Below are positions 7,853 through 17,348 of a stretch of DNA of 64,000 nt, piece by piece. Below the pieces are notes generated by a model. The model was given only the letters and a program-made list of their open reading frames with translations, was not told the origin of the DNA and did no database searches. Positions within the stretch are counted from its first letter, which is position 1. Each line of letters opens with the position of its first letter. The DNA is taken from positions 5,580,001 to 5,644,000 of the forward strand of contig NZ_CP029255.1 in assembly GCF_003122385.1 (NCBI RefSeq), in the 5' to 3' direction. Source of the DNA: Flavobacterium crocinum (lineage in GTDB: Bacteria > Bacteroidota > Bacteroidia > Flavobacteriales > Flavobacteriaceae). The translations under genes and the position numbers were made by a program.

Positions 7853-9508
7853 TTAAAGCTTTATGTCGTTAATAATTTTTCCGTCATCAATCGTGATCAT
7901 ACGACTGCATTTGCTCTTCCAGATATCATTTTTAGAAGTTACAATTACCGTCCAGTCATTTTCTTCGGAAAGTAAAAAATCAACAATTTTATTCGAAGTC
8001 AATTCGTCCATTTTATCCACTGGATCTTCTAAGAATAAGATATTTGGTTTACCCACAATACTTCTGGCCAAAAGAATTTTTTGCACATCAGAAGCAGAAA
8101 GTTCACGTCCTCCCGGATGAATTTGATTTTCTAATCCATTCTCGAAAGTTTTGATGTAAGGCGTAAGTCCTACATTATCTAAAGCCCATTTTAAATCGTC
8201 GCTGTTTAAAGTTTCATTTCCAAAAACAATGTTTTCACGAATTGTTCCTGCAAATAAGGTATCGCCCTGAAGGAAAGTTCCAGCCTGAGCTCTGTATGTA
8301 TCTTCGCTTAAACGATTCATGTAATTGTCTGTCACATACATCGCACCGCTTTCCGGCTCTAAAACTCCGGACAGAAGTCTAAGTAAAGTACTTTTTCCGG
8401 CTCCGTTGGTACCGGTAAGAATGATTTTTTCTCCCTGAGAAATTTTCAGGTTAATATTCTTAAGCGACTTTTTGTTGTGATCCGGATAATTGTAATTGAT
8501 GCTTTCGGTTTCAATGTTGATTCCTTTTTCTGTTTTTCCAGAAGTCTCCGGAATACATGAAATTTCCATATCCGTTACCTGACCAATTTTTTCAACTGAA
8601 GTCAATACATCGTAAAAAGATTCTAATCCGAAAATGATTTTTTCTACCGAATTGATTAACAATACAATTACGATTTCAGCTGCTACGAACTGCCCTATGT
8701 TCATTTGGTGGTGAATTACCAGAAAACCACCGATTGACAATAAGGCAGCAGTAACAATAACTTTAAAAATAGTCAGCTGTATATATTGTTTTTTCATTAC
8801 CTGAAAGTGCTTTTCACGGTAATTTACATAGCTGCTTACATAGCCGTCATTTCTGTCCAAGGCATAATCAAATGCTGCTTTCTTGCGAAAACTTTCACGA
8901 TTGCGTGCAATTTCCTGAAGCCATGCCGCCACTTTATATTTAAATTTTGATTCGTTCAAACTGGTTTCTAAACCATCTTTATACGAAAATTTAAAAATGA
9001 CCCATAGAATAACAATGAAAAGAAGTCCGATTACCATAAAGAAAGAATGGTAAAGCACTAATAAAATAATCCCCAGACCAACCTGTAAAAATGCGGTACA
9101 AAAATCAAGCAGTAATTTAGCCGTTCCTTTCTGCACCATTAAAGTATCAAAGAATCGGTTTGCTTTTTCTGGCGCATATTCAGTATACATTTCTTTAAAC
9201 TTAATTAAAGGCATTCTGTAAGCAAACTCAAAAGAAGAACGCACAAAAATTCGCTGCTGCAGATTTTCTACAATACGCAATTGTAAAATAGTTAAAACCC
9301 CGCCAAATCCAACTCCTATTGTAACCAGAATTACCAGAACAATCCAGGAAACGCTAAGTTGTCCGCTTTGAATAAAATTAATAATAGCCTGAATTCCTAA
9401 AGGCAGAGAAAGGTTTACTAAACCTGCGAATGCAGCATAGAAGATAATTTGATATACATCACGTTTATCAAGCTGCAATAAGTTGTAAAATCGTTTGAAT
9501 GGTGTCAT
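7853..9508 (-). CDS. ABC exporter, permease-ATPase fusion with degenerate ATPase motifs
   Basis: A 551-residue half transporter: an N-terminal transmembrane domain of about 300 residues and a C-terminal nucleotide-binding domain. Walker A is intact (G-T-N-G-A-G-K-S-T). The signature is E-L-S-A-S-D-V-Q rather than LSGGQ, the Walker B end reads L-F-L-E-D-P with Asp and Glu swapped, and the H-loop region (V-T-S-K-N-D) has no His. There is no N-terminal C39 peptidase domain. It is first in the operon with the HlyD and TolC partners, so an export role is likely. The unusual site residues suggest slow or altered ATP turnover, but could be a trait of this Bacteroidota subfamily. Confidence 0.85.
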   Translation of the reverse strand: MTPFKRFYNLLQLDKRDVYQIIFYAAFAGLVNLSLPLGIQAIINFIQSGQLSVSWIVLVILVTIGVGFGGVLTILQLRIVENLQQRIFVRSSFEFAYRMPLIKFKEMYTEYAPEKANRFFDTLMVQKGTAKLLLDFCTAFLQVGLGIILLVLYHSFFMVIGLLFIVILWVIFKFSYKDGLETSLNESKFKYKVAAWLQEIARNRESFRKKAAFDYALDRNDGYVSSYVNYREKHFQVMKKQYIQLTIFKVIVTAALLSIGGFLVIHHQMNIGQFVAAEIVIVLLINSVEKIIFGLESFYDVLTSVEKIGQVTDMEISCIPETSGKTEKGINIETESINYNYPDHNKKSLKNINLKISQGEKIILTGTNGAGKSTLLRLLSGVLEPESGAMYVTDNYMNRLSEDTYRAQAGTFLQGDTLFAGTIRENIVFGNETLNSDDLKWALDNVGLTPYIKTFENGLENQIHPGGRELSASDVQKILLARSIVGKPNILFLEDPVDKMDELTSNKIVDFLLSEENDWTVIVTSKNDIWKSKCSRMITIDDGKIINDIKL

Positions 9509-9609
9509 GAATTTAGATATAAATACAAGATTATTACATAGAATAAATATACGGCAAAAACCGCATTCGAGATTAAGATTTTTTCTTCTTATCCCTAAAA
9601 AACAAGTAT

Positions 9610-10014
9610 TTATGAATTCACCCGAGGAGGCGGTATATCTATTTTACCATGAAAACCAAATGAGAAGTTTGTATTATCAATATATTTTTTTCCTTTCTGT
9701 TCGATTAGAAAATACAGGTTAGGCATTAATGATTCCGCAGAAATTAAATATTCCATCGCCGGAATCCCTTTCGCTAATTTGGCTGTTTTGGTATCTTTTG
9801 TTTTATAGTCGTCCAGTTCCTCCGGAATACCGTCACATTTGAAGATTTTTTTCAGAAAATTACACGTAATCCCTTTTACGGTATAGGTTTCTGCATTAGC
9901 GTTGATGATTCGGCTAACACCATTCGAGATGTTTAAACTGCTGATTAAAAAGTAGCCGACCAGTAACACCTGAAGGCATTTACATAAAAAGCTATTTTTA
10001 ATTTTATTCAACAT
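9610..10014 (-). CDS. Hypothetical single-TM or secreted protein
   Basis: A 134-residue protein with a hydrophobic N-terminal segment at about residues 13-30 (C-L-Q-V-L-L-V-G-Y-F-L-I-S-S-L) that is either a signal peptide or an anchor. The rest is polar, with two Cys near the middle (T-C-N-F-L-K-K-I-F-K-C) and a Pro-rich C-terminus (I-P-P-P-R-V-N-S). No family is recognised. It lies about 100 bases upstream of the export operon on the same strand and may be cotranscribed, so a link to that exporter is possible but unsupported. Confidence 0.6.
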   Translation of the reverse strand: MLNKIKNSFLCKCLQVLLVGYFLISSLNISNGVSRIINANAETYTVKGITCNFLKKIFKCDGIPEELDDYKTKDTKTAKLAKGIPAMEYLISAESLMPNLYFLIEQKGKKYIDNTNFSFGFHGKIDIPPPRVNS

Positions 10015-10374
10015 ACTCTAAAAGGCGAAAATTTAAATTAGATCAGTGAAATTGAATTCCAAACTCCAATGATTTAAGGTAATTATCTTAATTTTTCTGA
10101 GCGCGCAAGTTAGAGCCAATTTTTTTTTAGAACATTAAAATAACATTAGAATTTAGAATCGTTCAAAACTTTACAAAGAAATTAACAAGGCATTCTTACA
10201 CTTTTATTGTTATCGGAATTATATAACAACAGATGATAATTCTATAACTCATCCCGAAGACTAGATTCTATTTTTGGATATCGAAAATTCGACGAAGTAT
10301 AATCCCGAAATTTAAGATAAGTGTTACCCGAAATAGAAACCCGATTTACAAACCATTTAATAGATGATCTTACT
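10015..10374. other. Divergent intergenic region without recognised gene
   Basis: About 360 AT-rich bases between a minus-strand gene and a plus-strand gene. It must contain two promoters, but none can be assigned with confidence. No hairpin or repeat was recognised. Confidence 0.4.
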
Positions 10375-10833
10375 ATGATTTATGCAAAAAATGATTTGAC
10401 CCGATTTTTAGATGCCCAAAACAAGCTGTACTTAACGGCCTATTCTGAAATTAAGAAAGGAAAAAAAGAAACCAATTGGATGTGGTTTATTTTTCCGCAA
10501 ATACAAGGATTAGGAAAAAGTACGCTTTCTGATTATTATGCTGTAGCGGATTTGAAAGAAGCGACTGAATTTTTAAATCACCCGGTTTTGGCAAAACATT
10601 TAATTGAAATTTCAAAATTACTCCTGACTTTCAAAAAGAAATCTGCTGAAGGTATTTTGGGCGAACTTGACGCCAGAAAATTGCATTCCTCGATGAGTTT
10701 GTTTGTTCAGGTAGAAAATGCACATCCGGTATTCCAGGAAGTTCTGGATACTTTTTTCTACGGACATCTTGATCAGATGACTTTAAATTTTACTCAAAAA
10801 ACTGTTGTCCTGCCAGAGACAGTACTTTCTTAA
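10375..10833 (+). CDS. DUF1810 family protein
   Basis: About 152 residues from the ATG at 10375 (M-I-Y-A-K-N-D-L-T-R-F-L-D-A-Q), preferred over a GTG 54 bases upstream because members of this family start just before the conserved R-F-L-D-A-Q block. Other family marks: M-W-F-I-F-P-Q-I-Q-G-L-G-K-S, Y-Y-A-V-A-D-L-K-E-A and D-A-R-K-L-H-S-S-M-S-L-F. The fold is small, alpha-helical and cytoplasmic. Biochemical role not established. The gene stands alone and shares a bidirectional terminator with the convergent dsbD-like gene. Confidence 0.88.
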   Translation: MIYAKNDLTRFLDAQNKLYLTAYSEIKKGKKETNWMWFIFPQIQGLGKSTLSDYYAVADLKEATEFLNHPVLAKHLIEISKLLLTFKKKSAEGILGELDARKLHSSMSLFVQVENAHPVFQEVLDTFFYGHLDQMTLNFTQKTVVLPETVLS

Positions 10834-10845
10834 TACTCTTAGAAT

Positions 10846-10879
10846 AAAAAAGGGAACAGTTCAAAACGTTCCCTTTTTT
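10846..10879. terminator. Bidirectional terminator between convergent genes
   Basis: Stem AAAAAAGGGAAC / GTTCCCTTTTTT with a 10-nt loop, lying between the stops of the DUF1810 gene and the dsbD-like gene. Confidence 0.85.
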
Positions 10880-10920
10880 CCATCAACAATAATAAATATA
10901 AAATAAAGGTAAAAATTCTA

Positions 10921-12966
10921 TTACGAGCTTTTTTCAAAATTAGAAACACCTTTTTCAAGCCACTTTAAATAATCTTTTACATCCGGATTGTAGGCTGAAG
11001 TTTCATTCAGCGTTTCTCCTTCGTGATTTACCAAAACATAAAAAGGCTGTGCATTGGTTTTATAAGTAAGGGTTTGGAATTCGCTCCATTTTTGTCCTAT
11101 ATATTTTAGTTTTTTTCCGGTTAGTTTAGAAGTAATTTGTTCTTTTGGATTTAATTCTCTTTTATCATCTACATAAAGGGAAATTAAAACCAAATCGCCT
11201 TTCAGGATTTTCTGCACCTTTTCATCAGACCAGACATTGTCTTCCATTTTTCGGCAGTTGACGCAGGCATGTCCCGTAAAATCAATCATTACTGGTTTTC
11301 CTATTTTTTTGGCGTATTTCATTCCTAAATCATAATCGGTAAAAGCCATAATATTATGCGACCCAAGCTCTGCTCCTTCCGGCAGATTTGAGGTGATTTC
11401 CTTAGAACCTGAATTATTGAATCCATTCGGGATTTCGCTGTAATGCATTGGCGGAGGAAAACCACTAATCATTTTCAGTGGTGCACCCCATATTCCCGGA
11501 ATCAGATAAATCGTAAAAGCCAAAACCACAACTCCCAATCCAAGTCTTCCAACGCTGATATTTGAAATTGGCGAATCGTGCGGTAATTGTATTTTTCCAA
11601 ATAAGTAAAAAGAGAGTGTCCCGAAAATGGCAATCCAAATCGCCAGGAATGCTTCTCTTTCCAGTAAGTGTAATTGTAAAACCAAATCGGCATTGGAAAG
11701 GAATTTAAAAGCCAAAGCCATTTCTAAAAATCCTAAAAAAACTTTAACCGAATTCAGCCAGCCACCCGATTTAGGAAGCGAATTCAACCAGCCCGGAAAA
11801 GCGGCAAACAAAGTAAATGGCAAAGCCAAAGCCAGAGAAAAGCCAAACATCCCAACAAAAGGCGCGATTCCTCCGCGTGAAGCAGCTTCGACTAATAATG
11901 TACCAACAATTGGTCCGGTACAAGAAAATGACACAATGGCCAAAGCCAGAGCCATAAATAATATTCCGATAATTCCGCCTTTATCTGCCTGCGTATCGAC
12001 TTTGTTTACCCAGGCATTGGGAAGCATGATTTCGAACGCTCCTAAAAATGAAAAAGCAAAAATCATTAGTAAAACAAAAAAGATCAGATTAAACCAAACA
12101 TTTGTAGAAAGTGCATTCAGCGAATCTGCCCCGAAAACCCAGGCTACAACAGCTCCTAAAAAAATATAAATTGCAATAATCGAAATTCCGTAAAAAACAG
12201 CCTTTCTAATTCCCTGAGATTTTGTCTTACTTTGTTTTGTAAAAAAACTCACAGTCATTGGAATCATTGGAAAAACGCACGGTGTTAAAAGCGCTGCAAA
12301 TCCTGATAAAAAAGATAAGATAAATATCGTCCATAAACTTCTGGATTTTGTTTCAGGCTTCACTGTTTTTATAACTTCTTTTGGCGTTTCAACAGTTTGA
12401 ACCGAAACATTTTCAGACATTTCTTCTTTTGGGGCAACAGCTGAAGTATCAATTGTTTTAACTTCAATTTCTTCCTTAACAGCTGTTTCGATTAAAGTTT
12501 TCGCTTTCGCGGATGGACTTAAATTAAACTCCAATTCATCTGAACTGGGCGGCAGACAGTTTTCGTCATTACAAACCATAAACTCCACTTCTGAAATGAT
12601 TTTGAATGGTTTTGATGAAAGTATCTTAATACGCTGTCTAAAAGTAGTTTCTTTTTCGAAAAACCTGATCTGCATTTTAAAAACAGGATCATTGATTGTT
12701 TTTCCTTTTTCTTCTTTTACATTATCAATTAATTGATAATCGGCACTTTTAATAAAATTAAAGTGAGTTGGAATCGGACCTCCGTCTGCAACTTCCTGAC
12801 TGTATAAATGCCATCCCGATTCTATTATGGCCTTTGCCTGTAATTCATATTCAGTGTCTGAAATTTTCCCGACACTGGTTTTCCATTTTATGGGATTATA
12901 GATCTGAGCTTTTACTAATATGGAAAACTGCAGGAAAAAGACCAGTAAAAATATATTCTTTTTCAT
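10921..12966 (-). CDS. dsbD: Protein-disulfide reductase, DsbD family
   Basis: About 681 residues from the ATG at 12966, which gives a proper signal peptide (M-K-K-N-I-F-L-L-V-F-F...V-K-A-Q). Order of domains: a periplasmic N-terminal DsbD-like domain with Cys in M-V-C-N-D-E-N-C-L-P-P; a linker rich in Glu and Lys; an eight-TM core with paired Cys in L-T-P-C-V-F-P-M-I-P and S-F-S-C-T-G-P; and a C-terminal thioredoxin domain with H-A-C-V-N-C-R-K. It carries electrons from cytoplasmic thioredoxin across the inner membrane to periplasmic thiol partners. The upstream locus encodes three thioredoxin-fold proteins that could be clients. It is separated from M16 by 145 bases holding a terminator. 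Confidence 0.9.
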   Translation of the reverse strand: MKKNIFLLVFFLQFSILVKAQIYNPIKWKTSVGKISDTEYELQAKAIIESGWHLYSQEVADGGPIPTHFNFIKSADYQLIDNVKEEKGKTINDPVFKMQIRFFEKETTFRQRIKILSSKPFKIISEVEFMVCNDENCLPPSSDELEFNLSPSAKAKTLIETAVKEEIEVKTIDTSAVAPKEEMSENVSVQTVETPKEVIKTVKPETKSRSLWTIFILSFLSGFAALLTPCVFPMIPMTVSFFTKQSKTKSQGIRKAVFYGISIIAIYIFLGAVVAWVFGADSLNALSTNVWFNLIFFVLLMIFAFSFLGAFEIMLPNAWVNKVDTQADKGGIIGILFMALALAIVSFSCTGPIVGTLLVEAASRGGIAPFVGMFGFSLALALPFTLFAAFPGWLNSLPKSGGWLNSVKVFLGFLEMALAFKFLSNADLVLQLHLLEREAFLAIWIAIFGTLSFYLFGKIQLPHDSPISNISVGRLGLGVVVLAFTIYLIPGIWGAPLKMISGFPPPMHYSEIPNGFNNSGSKEITSNLPEGAELGSHNIMAFTDYDLGMKYAKKIGKPVMIDFTGHACVNCRKMEDNVWSDEKVQKILKGDLVLISLYVDDKRELNPKEQITSKLTGKKLKYIGQKWSEFQTLTYKTNAQPFYVLVNHEGETLNETSAYNPDVKDYLKWLEKGVSNFEKSS

Positions 12967-12986
12967 GGGATAAAATTTTTTAAAAA

Positions 12987-13013
12987 GAGGGTTGAATTGC
13001 CAAAACAACCCTC
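12987..13013 (-). terminator. Terminator after M16 gene, 20 bases before dsbD start
   Basis: Stem GAGGGTTG / CAACCCTC with an 11-nt loop, then TTTTT on the minus strand. It ends the M16 transcript only about 20 bases before the dsbD start, so it may also dampen read-through into dsbD. No obvious dsbD promoter fits downstream of it. Confidence 0.6.
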
Positions 13014-13111
13014 TGTGAAATCCACTATACAAACTACATTGCTTACTAATTCAAAATACTTTTTTGATAGGGAAATACAAATTAAACTCTGGTAAATAAA
13101 AACTCTTCAGA

Positions 13112-15928
13112 TTATTTTAATGGTTTAAAAACGACTTCCATAGAATCAGCTTTATCTAAAAATGAATTAGCAAATTCCTGAATGTCTTTGGCTGTGATGC
13201 TTTTTACGATATCAACATAATTTTTAGGATCATTCATATCGTAAGCATTCTCAAAATAGTTATAAATCAAGTTCATGCTATAACTGTTGAAGTTTTTGCT
13301 GTCTTCTCTGGATTTCAAATAGTTTGTTCTTGTTTTCTCAATGTCTTCAGCAGCGATTTCTCCTTTCCTGATTTTATCAATTTCCTGATACACAATTGGC
13401 AATAAATGCTCCACTTTGTCGGCATCGCAATCAAAATTAATCTGAAGATTTGCTTTTGAAATCGGAAGTTTATCCATAGTTCCTCTTACTTGCGCACCGT
13501 AAGTTCCGCCTTCTTTTTCACGGAGACTTTCAGTATAACGCAAAGTCAGCACATCGCTTAAATACGAAACCAAGATTCTGTTTCTTTGAGAAAAAGCAAC
13601 ATTTTTTAGAAAAGCAATTCGAACAGAACTTTTTGGAGTTTCCATTTTGATGAAAACGTCTCTGTCAATTTTATTTGATGTCCATTTCGGAATGTCTGTT
13701 TTAAACTTTTCTTTACGTTTAATTCCGTTTATACTCGCAATATATTTTTCTAATAAAGGTTTTAAAACTTCTGGCGTAACATCTCCAACAATATAAAATT
13801 CAAAGCTTGAAACATCTGCAAAACGATCCAAATAGAAAGCTTTCATTTTATCAAAAGATAAACCGTCAATATATTTTTGATTCAATGGCTGTATTCTTGG
13901 GTTGTTTTTCCCATAAACGACATCCGTTAAACTGTCTCCCATTTTTGCATTGATATCATTTGCTCTGTTTTTAAGCGAATTTTCTAATCTTTCCTTTAAT
14001 AGCTTATACATTTGATTATCAAATCTTGGCTGCACAAAACGCAAATGAATCAATTGCATCATGGTTTCGATATCTTTTACATTTGCCCATGCCGTAACTG
14101 TCTCTTTCAACGAGCTAACATCTACAGAAGAGCCAGCAATTTTTCCCTTTAAAACTTTTGTCAAATCAACATTCGACAGCTCACCAACCCCAGACATTAG
14201 CGCTAGTTCAGTTGCGCGGCCAACTGATGGTAAATCTTGAGGCTCATACAAAGAAGATCCTCCAAAACTTTCCGCTTTCAGATCTACTTGTTTCTTGTTT
14301 TTATCAGCAAATTTGTAATGCACTTTTACGCCATTGCTCAATACAAAAGTTGTCGCATCGATTGCAGTTTCTTTTTTCTCTGAAACAATTTTTCCTGAAT
14401 TGATTTTCAGATTTCCTAAAAGTGTTTTTCCTTCAAAAGTATCCACATAAGGCTGTAACGAAGCATCGTTTTCAGCTTTCTGAATAATATCAAAAGCTTT
14501 TTCCTGAGTTAAGTTATTCTCTTTTTCTACACCTGTTACCGCTACAACACGATTTTGCACCGTATATAATTTACTGATTTGCTCTTGAAGAATTTTAGTG
14601 TCAACATTCTTCAAAATGCTTTTTATCATTTCAAATTCTGCTTTTGGATCGGCAATAACTTCATGATTTAAATAATCGTCTTTTACCATTCCAATAACAT
14701 CCTTATGCGAAATCTCATTCAGTTTTTCCAGATAATTTTCGTAACCTGAAATATTTTCTGCAACAGTCCTTTCGATTTCTCCTTTAGAAAAACCAAATTT
14801 GCAGGCGCGAACCCATTCATTCATGACCATTGCAAAAGCTTCGGCTTGCTTTTCTGGTTTTGGAGAAACATTCAAACTCCAGATATCATTCAAACGGGAA
14901 AAATTTTGGTATCCAACTGATGCACTTTTAAACGGGCATTCTTGTTTCTGCGCCATTTCTGTCAAACGACTATTTAAGATAGAAAAAGCAAGACTTCTTT
15001 GAGTAGATTTTTCTAATTCGGCATAGGTATTTGTTGATTTTTCTGCCGTATGGCGAATCATATAACTAATATTTGAAGTCGAAATTTCTTTATCTAAAGC
15101 CAATTTGAAAGTTGGTTCTGTTCTTTCCGGAATTGCAATTTCAAAACGCTTTTTAGGATTTACCGGCGTCGGAATATCTGCAAAAAGTTTCTTGATTTTT
15201 GCTTCAATTTCGTCTGCGTTAATATCTCCTACAATTGCGATTGCCTGCAAATCTGGACGATACCAATCTTTATAGAAATCTTTTAAAACCTGATATTTAA
15301 AGTTCTTCACAATTTCCATATCGCCAATCGGCATGCGGTCTGCATACAGTGAATTATTGTAATAATACGGCGCCAGCTGATTGTAAATTCTCGCTCTTGC
15401 ATTTTGTCTCGTACGCCATTCTTCGGTAATTACACCGCGCTCGGCATCAATTTCTTCATTTGTAAGCGATAAGAAATTAGACCAGTCGTGCAAAACCAAT
15501 AAACAGGTATCTACAACTCCGCCATCTTTTGACGGAATATTGTCCAGATTGTAAACCGTTTCATCTGTGCTTGTATATGCGTTGATATTTCTTCCGAAAA
15601 CAGCACCTTGTTTTTGAAGCGTATTCAGGATTCCTTTTCCTTCAAAATTTTTCGTCCCGTTAAACGCCATGTGTTCTAAGAAATGCGCCAGCCCCTTCTG
15701 CTGGTCGTTTTCTAAAACAGAACCTACGTTCTGAATGATGTAATAACTTGCTGTATTTTTATTGACTTCGGTCGGATAAATATAATAGGTCATTCCGTTT
15801 GGCAGAACTCCTTTCTTTATTTTCTGATTGACTGAGATTGGGTCGTTTGCTTTGTAATTTTGCGCTTGCGCGAAAGTCAAGCTTCCAATAAAAAGCAATA
15901 AAACTGATATTTTTCTTCCGTACTTCAT
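13112..15928 (-). CDS. M16 family zinc metallopeptidase
   Basis: A 938-residue secreted peptidase with signal peptide (M-K-Y-G-R-K-I-S-V-L-L-L-F...A-Q-A-Q) and the inverted zinc motif H-F-L-E-H at residues 82-86 in A-H-F-L-E-H-M-A-F-N-G. The distal Glu is probably in the E-R-G-V-I-T-E-E-W segment. The length fits the two-halved M16 proteins (active plus inactive domain; the second half contains V-L-S-N-G-V-K-V-H-Y). These cut peptides enclosed in a chamber, so it probably degrades peptides after import by the SusCD pair. It begins 12 bases after the TlpA-like gene and ends the transcription unit. Confidence 0.93.
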   Translation of the reverse strand: MKYGRKISVLLLFIGSLTFAQAQNYKANDPISVNQKIKKGVLPNGMTYYIYPTEVNKNTASYYIIQNVGSVLENDQQKGLAHFLEHMAFNGTKNFEGKGILNTLQKQGAVFGRNINAYTSTDETVYNLDNIPSKDGGVVDTCLLVLHDWSNFLSLTNEEIDAERGVITEEWRTRQNARARIYNQLAPYYYNNSLYADRMPIGDMEIVKNFKYQVLKDFYKDWYRPDLQAIAIVGDINADEIEAKIKKLFADIPTPVNPKKRFEIAIPERTEPTFKLALDKEISTSNISYMIRHTAEKSTNTYAELEKSTQRSLAFSILNSRLTEMAQKQECPFKSASVGYQNFSRLNDIWSLNVSPKPEKQAEAFAMVMNEWVRACKFGFSKGEIERTVAENISGYENYLEKLNEISHKDVIGMVKDDYLNHEVIADPKAEFEMIKSILKNVDTKILQEQISKLYTVQNRVVAVTGVEKENNLTQEKAFDIIQKAENDASLQPYVDTFEGKTLLGNLKINSGKIVSEKKETAIDATTFVLSNGVKVHYKFADKNKKQVDLKAESFGGSSLYEPQDLPSVGRATELALMSGVGELSNVDLTKVLKGKIAGSSVDVSSLKETVTAWANVKDIETMMQLIHLRFVQPRFDNQMYKLLKERLENSLKNRANDINAKMGDSLTDVVYGKNNPRIQPLNQKYIDGLSFDKMKAFYLDRFADVSSFEFYIVGDVTPEVLKPLLEKYIASINGIKRKEKFKTDIPKWTSNKIDRDVFIKMETPKSSVRIAFLKNVAFSQRNRILVSYLSDVLTLRYTESLREKEGGTYGAQVRGTMDKLPISKANLQINFDCDADKVEHLLPIVYQEIDKIRKGEIAAEDIEKTRTNYLKSREDSKNFNSYSMNLIYNYFENAYDMNDPKNYVDIVKSITAKDIQEFANSFLDKADSMEVVFKPLK

Positions 15929-15940
15929 AAAGCCTTTTCC

Positions 15941-17323
15941 TTAACTTTTCAATAATTTATCCAGCTGTACTCTCAACTCAGGATTTGAGGGACGAAGTGC
16001 ATCGGCATTTATAATATTTCCTTTTGTATCAAATAATAAGAATCTCGGAATTGCATTTACCTCATAATTTTTAGCCACATCAGAACCAAAATCCTTATCA
16101 GCCATTAACTGAATTCCTTTTAATTGCTCTTTGGTCACAAAATCTTTCCATTTTTGAGCGTCTTTTGGTTTATCCAATGAAAGGCTTACAAAAACGATGT
16201 TTTTTCCATGGTAATCTTCTTCTATTTTTTTCATGTGAGGAATTTCCGCTTTACAAGGCCCACACCAGGTTGCCCATAAATCGATGTACACATATTTCCC
16301 TTTGAAATCTGAAAACGAAACCGGTTTATCGTTGATATCTTTATAGGTAAAATCTAAACCTTTCTGACCTACACTTTTATGCAATACTTTTTCGTATTCC
16401 AATAAAAAAGCTTTGCTGTTATCCGAAACCATAAACGGTTTAATTTCCGGTGCAATTTTTTCGTATTCTTCAATTTTCATACGAGAATTTGCAACTGCAT
16501 CTCGCAAATAAACATCTTTAAGAGCAGGATCTGTAATATGTGTAATTGCTTCCGTTAAATCTAAACGTTTTGGAGCATCTCCGGTATTCATCGTAATGTA
16601 AAAGAAATAATTTGACATTAACGAAACTCCATTTTGTAATTTCAATAAATCCGGATCTGTAAATTTCTTATCGGTTTCCCAGGTTTTCATAACAGCCGGA
16701 CGGTCGTTTTTATCCGGAAATGCAGTTCTTGGCATTCTGAAAAAAGTATAAGTCAACTCTTCAACATCAGTAGCTACAGCTAATTTTAATAATTTGTTGA
16801 AAGCAGCATCTTTCGTTTTAATTGATTTTGAAAATTCATCTGCTTTAGCAATTCCTTTGTCAATGAAAGGATAAAATTCTACATAAGTTACATTCTCACC
16901 CAAACGTGCAAAAGGAGCAAATTCGTTGTAGATTTCGTTTGCTTTTTGTACCAGGGCATTTTGTCCTGTATTTTTTCCGCTTAAAGTATAATTCGTTTTA
17001 TTAATTACAAGATTAATATCAAGTTTAGGTTCTAAATACAAACGAATTAGTTGATTTCTGCTTTTAAATTGTCCGTAATCCACATAATAAAAGCCAGCAG
17101 CTGAAACTGGAGTCAAAAAGCCAAATTCCCCCAAAGAATTAACTTTTGCGGTAGCAGCAACGACTGGCTTTCCTTCTTCAACGTTGTAAAGTGTCACTTC
17201 TTTAGCTTTAAAATCCGGAATTGAAATGGTTCCTTTAATTACTGCATAATCTGAAAGATTTACAGCATAACTCATTTGAACCATAATGAAGGTCATAATG
17301 AAATAAAAACTTTTGTTTTTCAT
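15941..17323 (-). CDS. TlpA-like thioredoxin-fold protein
   Basis: A 460-residue exported protein. A signal peptide (M-K-N-K-S-F-Y-F-I-M-T-F...S-Y-A-V-N) is followed by an N-terminal beta domain (V-I-K-G-T-I-S-I-P-D-F, the DUF4369-like layout), a helical middle, and a C-terminal redoxin domain with active site W-A-T-W-C-G-P-C-K-A-E-I-P at about residues 350-362 and the cis-Pro region N-A-I-P-R-F-L-L. It should reduce or isomerise disulfides in the periplasm. It sits 25 bases after the retropepsin-like gene. The DsbD-like protein downstream is a plausible electron donor. Confidence 0.9.
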   Translation of the reverse strand: MKNKSFYFIMTFIMVQMSYAVNLSDYAVIKGTISIPDFKAKEVTLYNVEEGKPVVAATAKVNSLGEFGFLTPVSAAGFYYVDYGQFKSRNQLIRLYLEPKLDINLVINKTNYTLSGKNTGQNALVQKANEIYNEFAPFARLGENVTYVEFYPFIDKGIAKADEFSKSIKTKDAAFNKLLKLAVATDVEELTYTFFRMPRTAFPDKNDRPAVMKTWETDKKFTDPDLLKLQNGVSLMSNYFFYITMNTGDAPKRLDLTEAITHITDPALKDVYLRDAVANSRMKIEEYEKIAPEIKPFMVSDNSKAFLLEYEKVLHKSVGQKGLDFTYKDINDKPVSFSDFKGKYVYIDLWATWCGPCKAEIPHMKKIEEDYHGKNIVFVSLSLDKPKDAQKWKDFVTKEQLKGIQLMADKDFGSDVAKNYEVNAIPRFLLFDTKGNIINADALRPSNPELRVQLDKLLKS

Positions 17324-17348
17324 GTTTTTCTGTTTTTTGTTGATAGTT

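Noticed and set aside
11627..12169. 180-codon frame opposite dsbD
   Set aside because: It is a long antisense shadow of the TM region of dsbD, rich in Ala/Lys/Pro with no recognisable domain.
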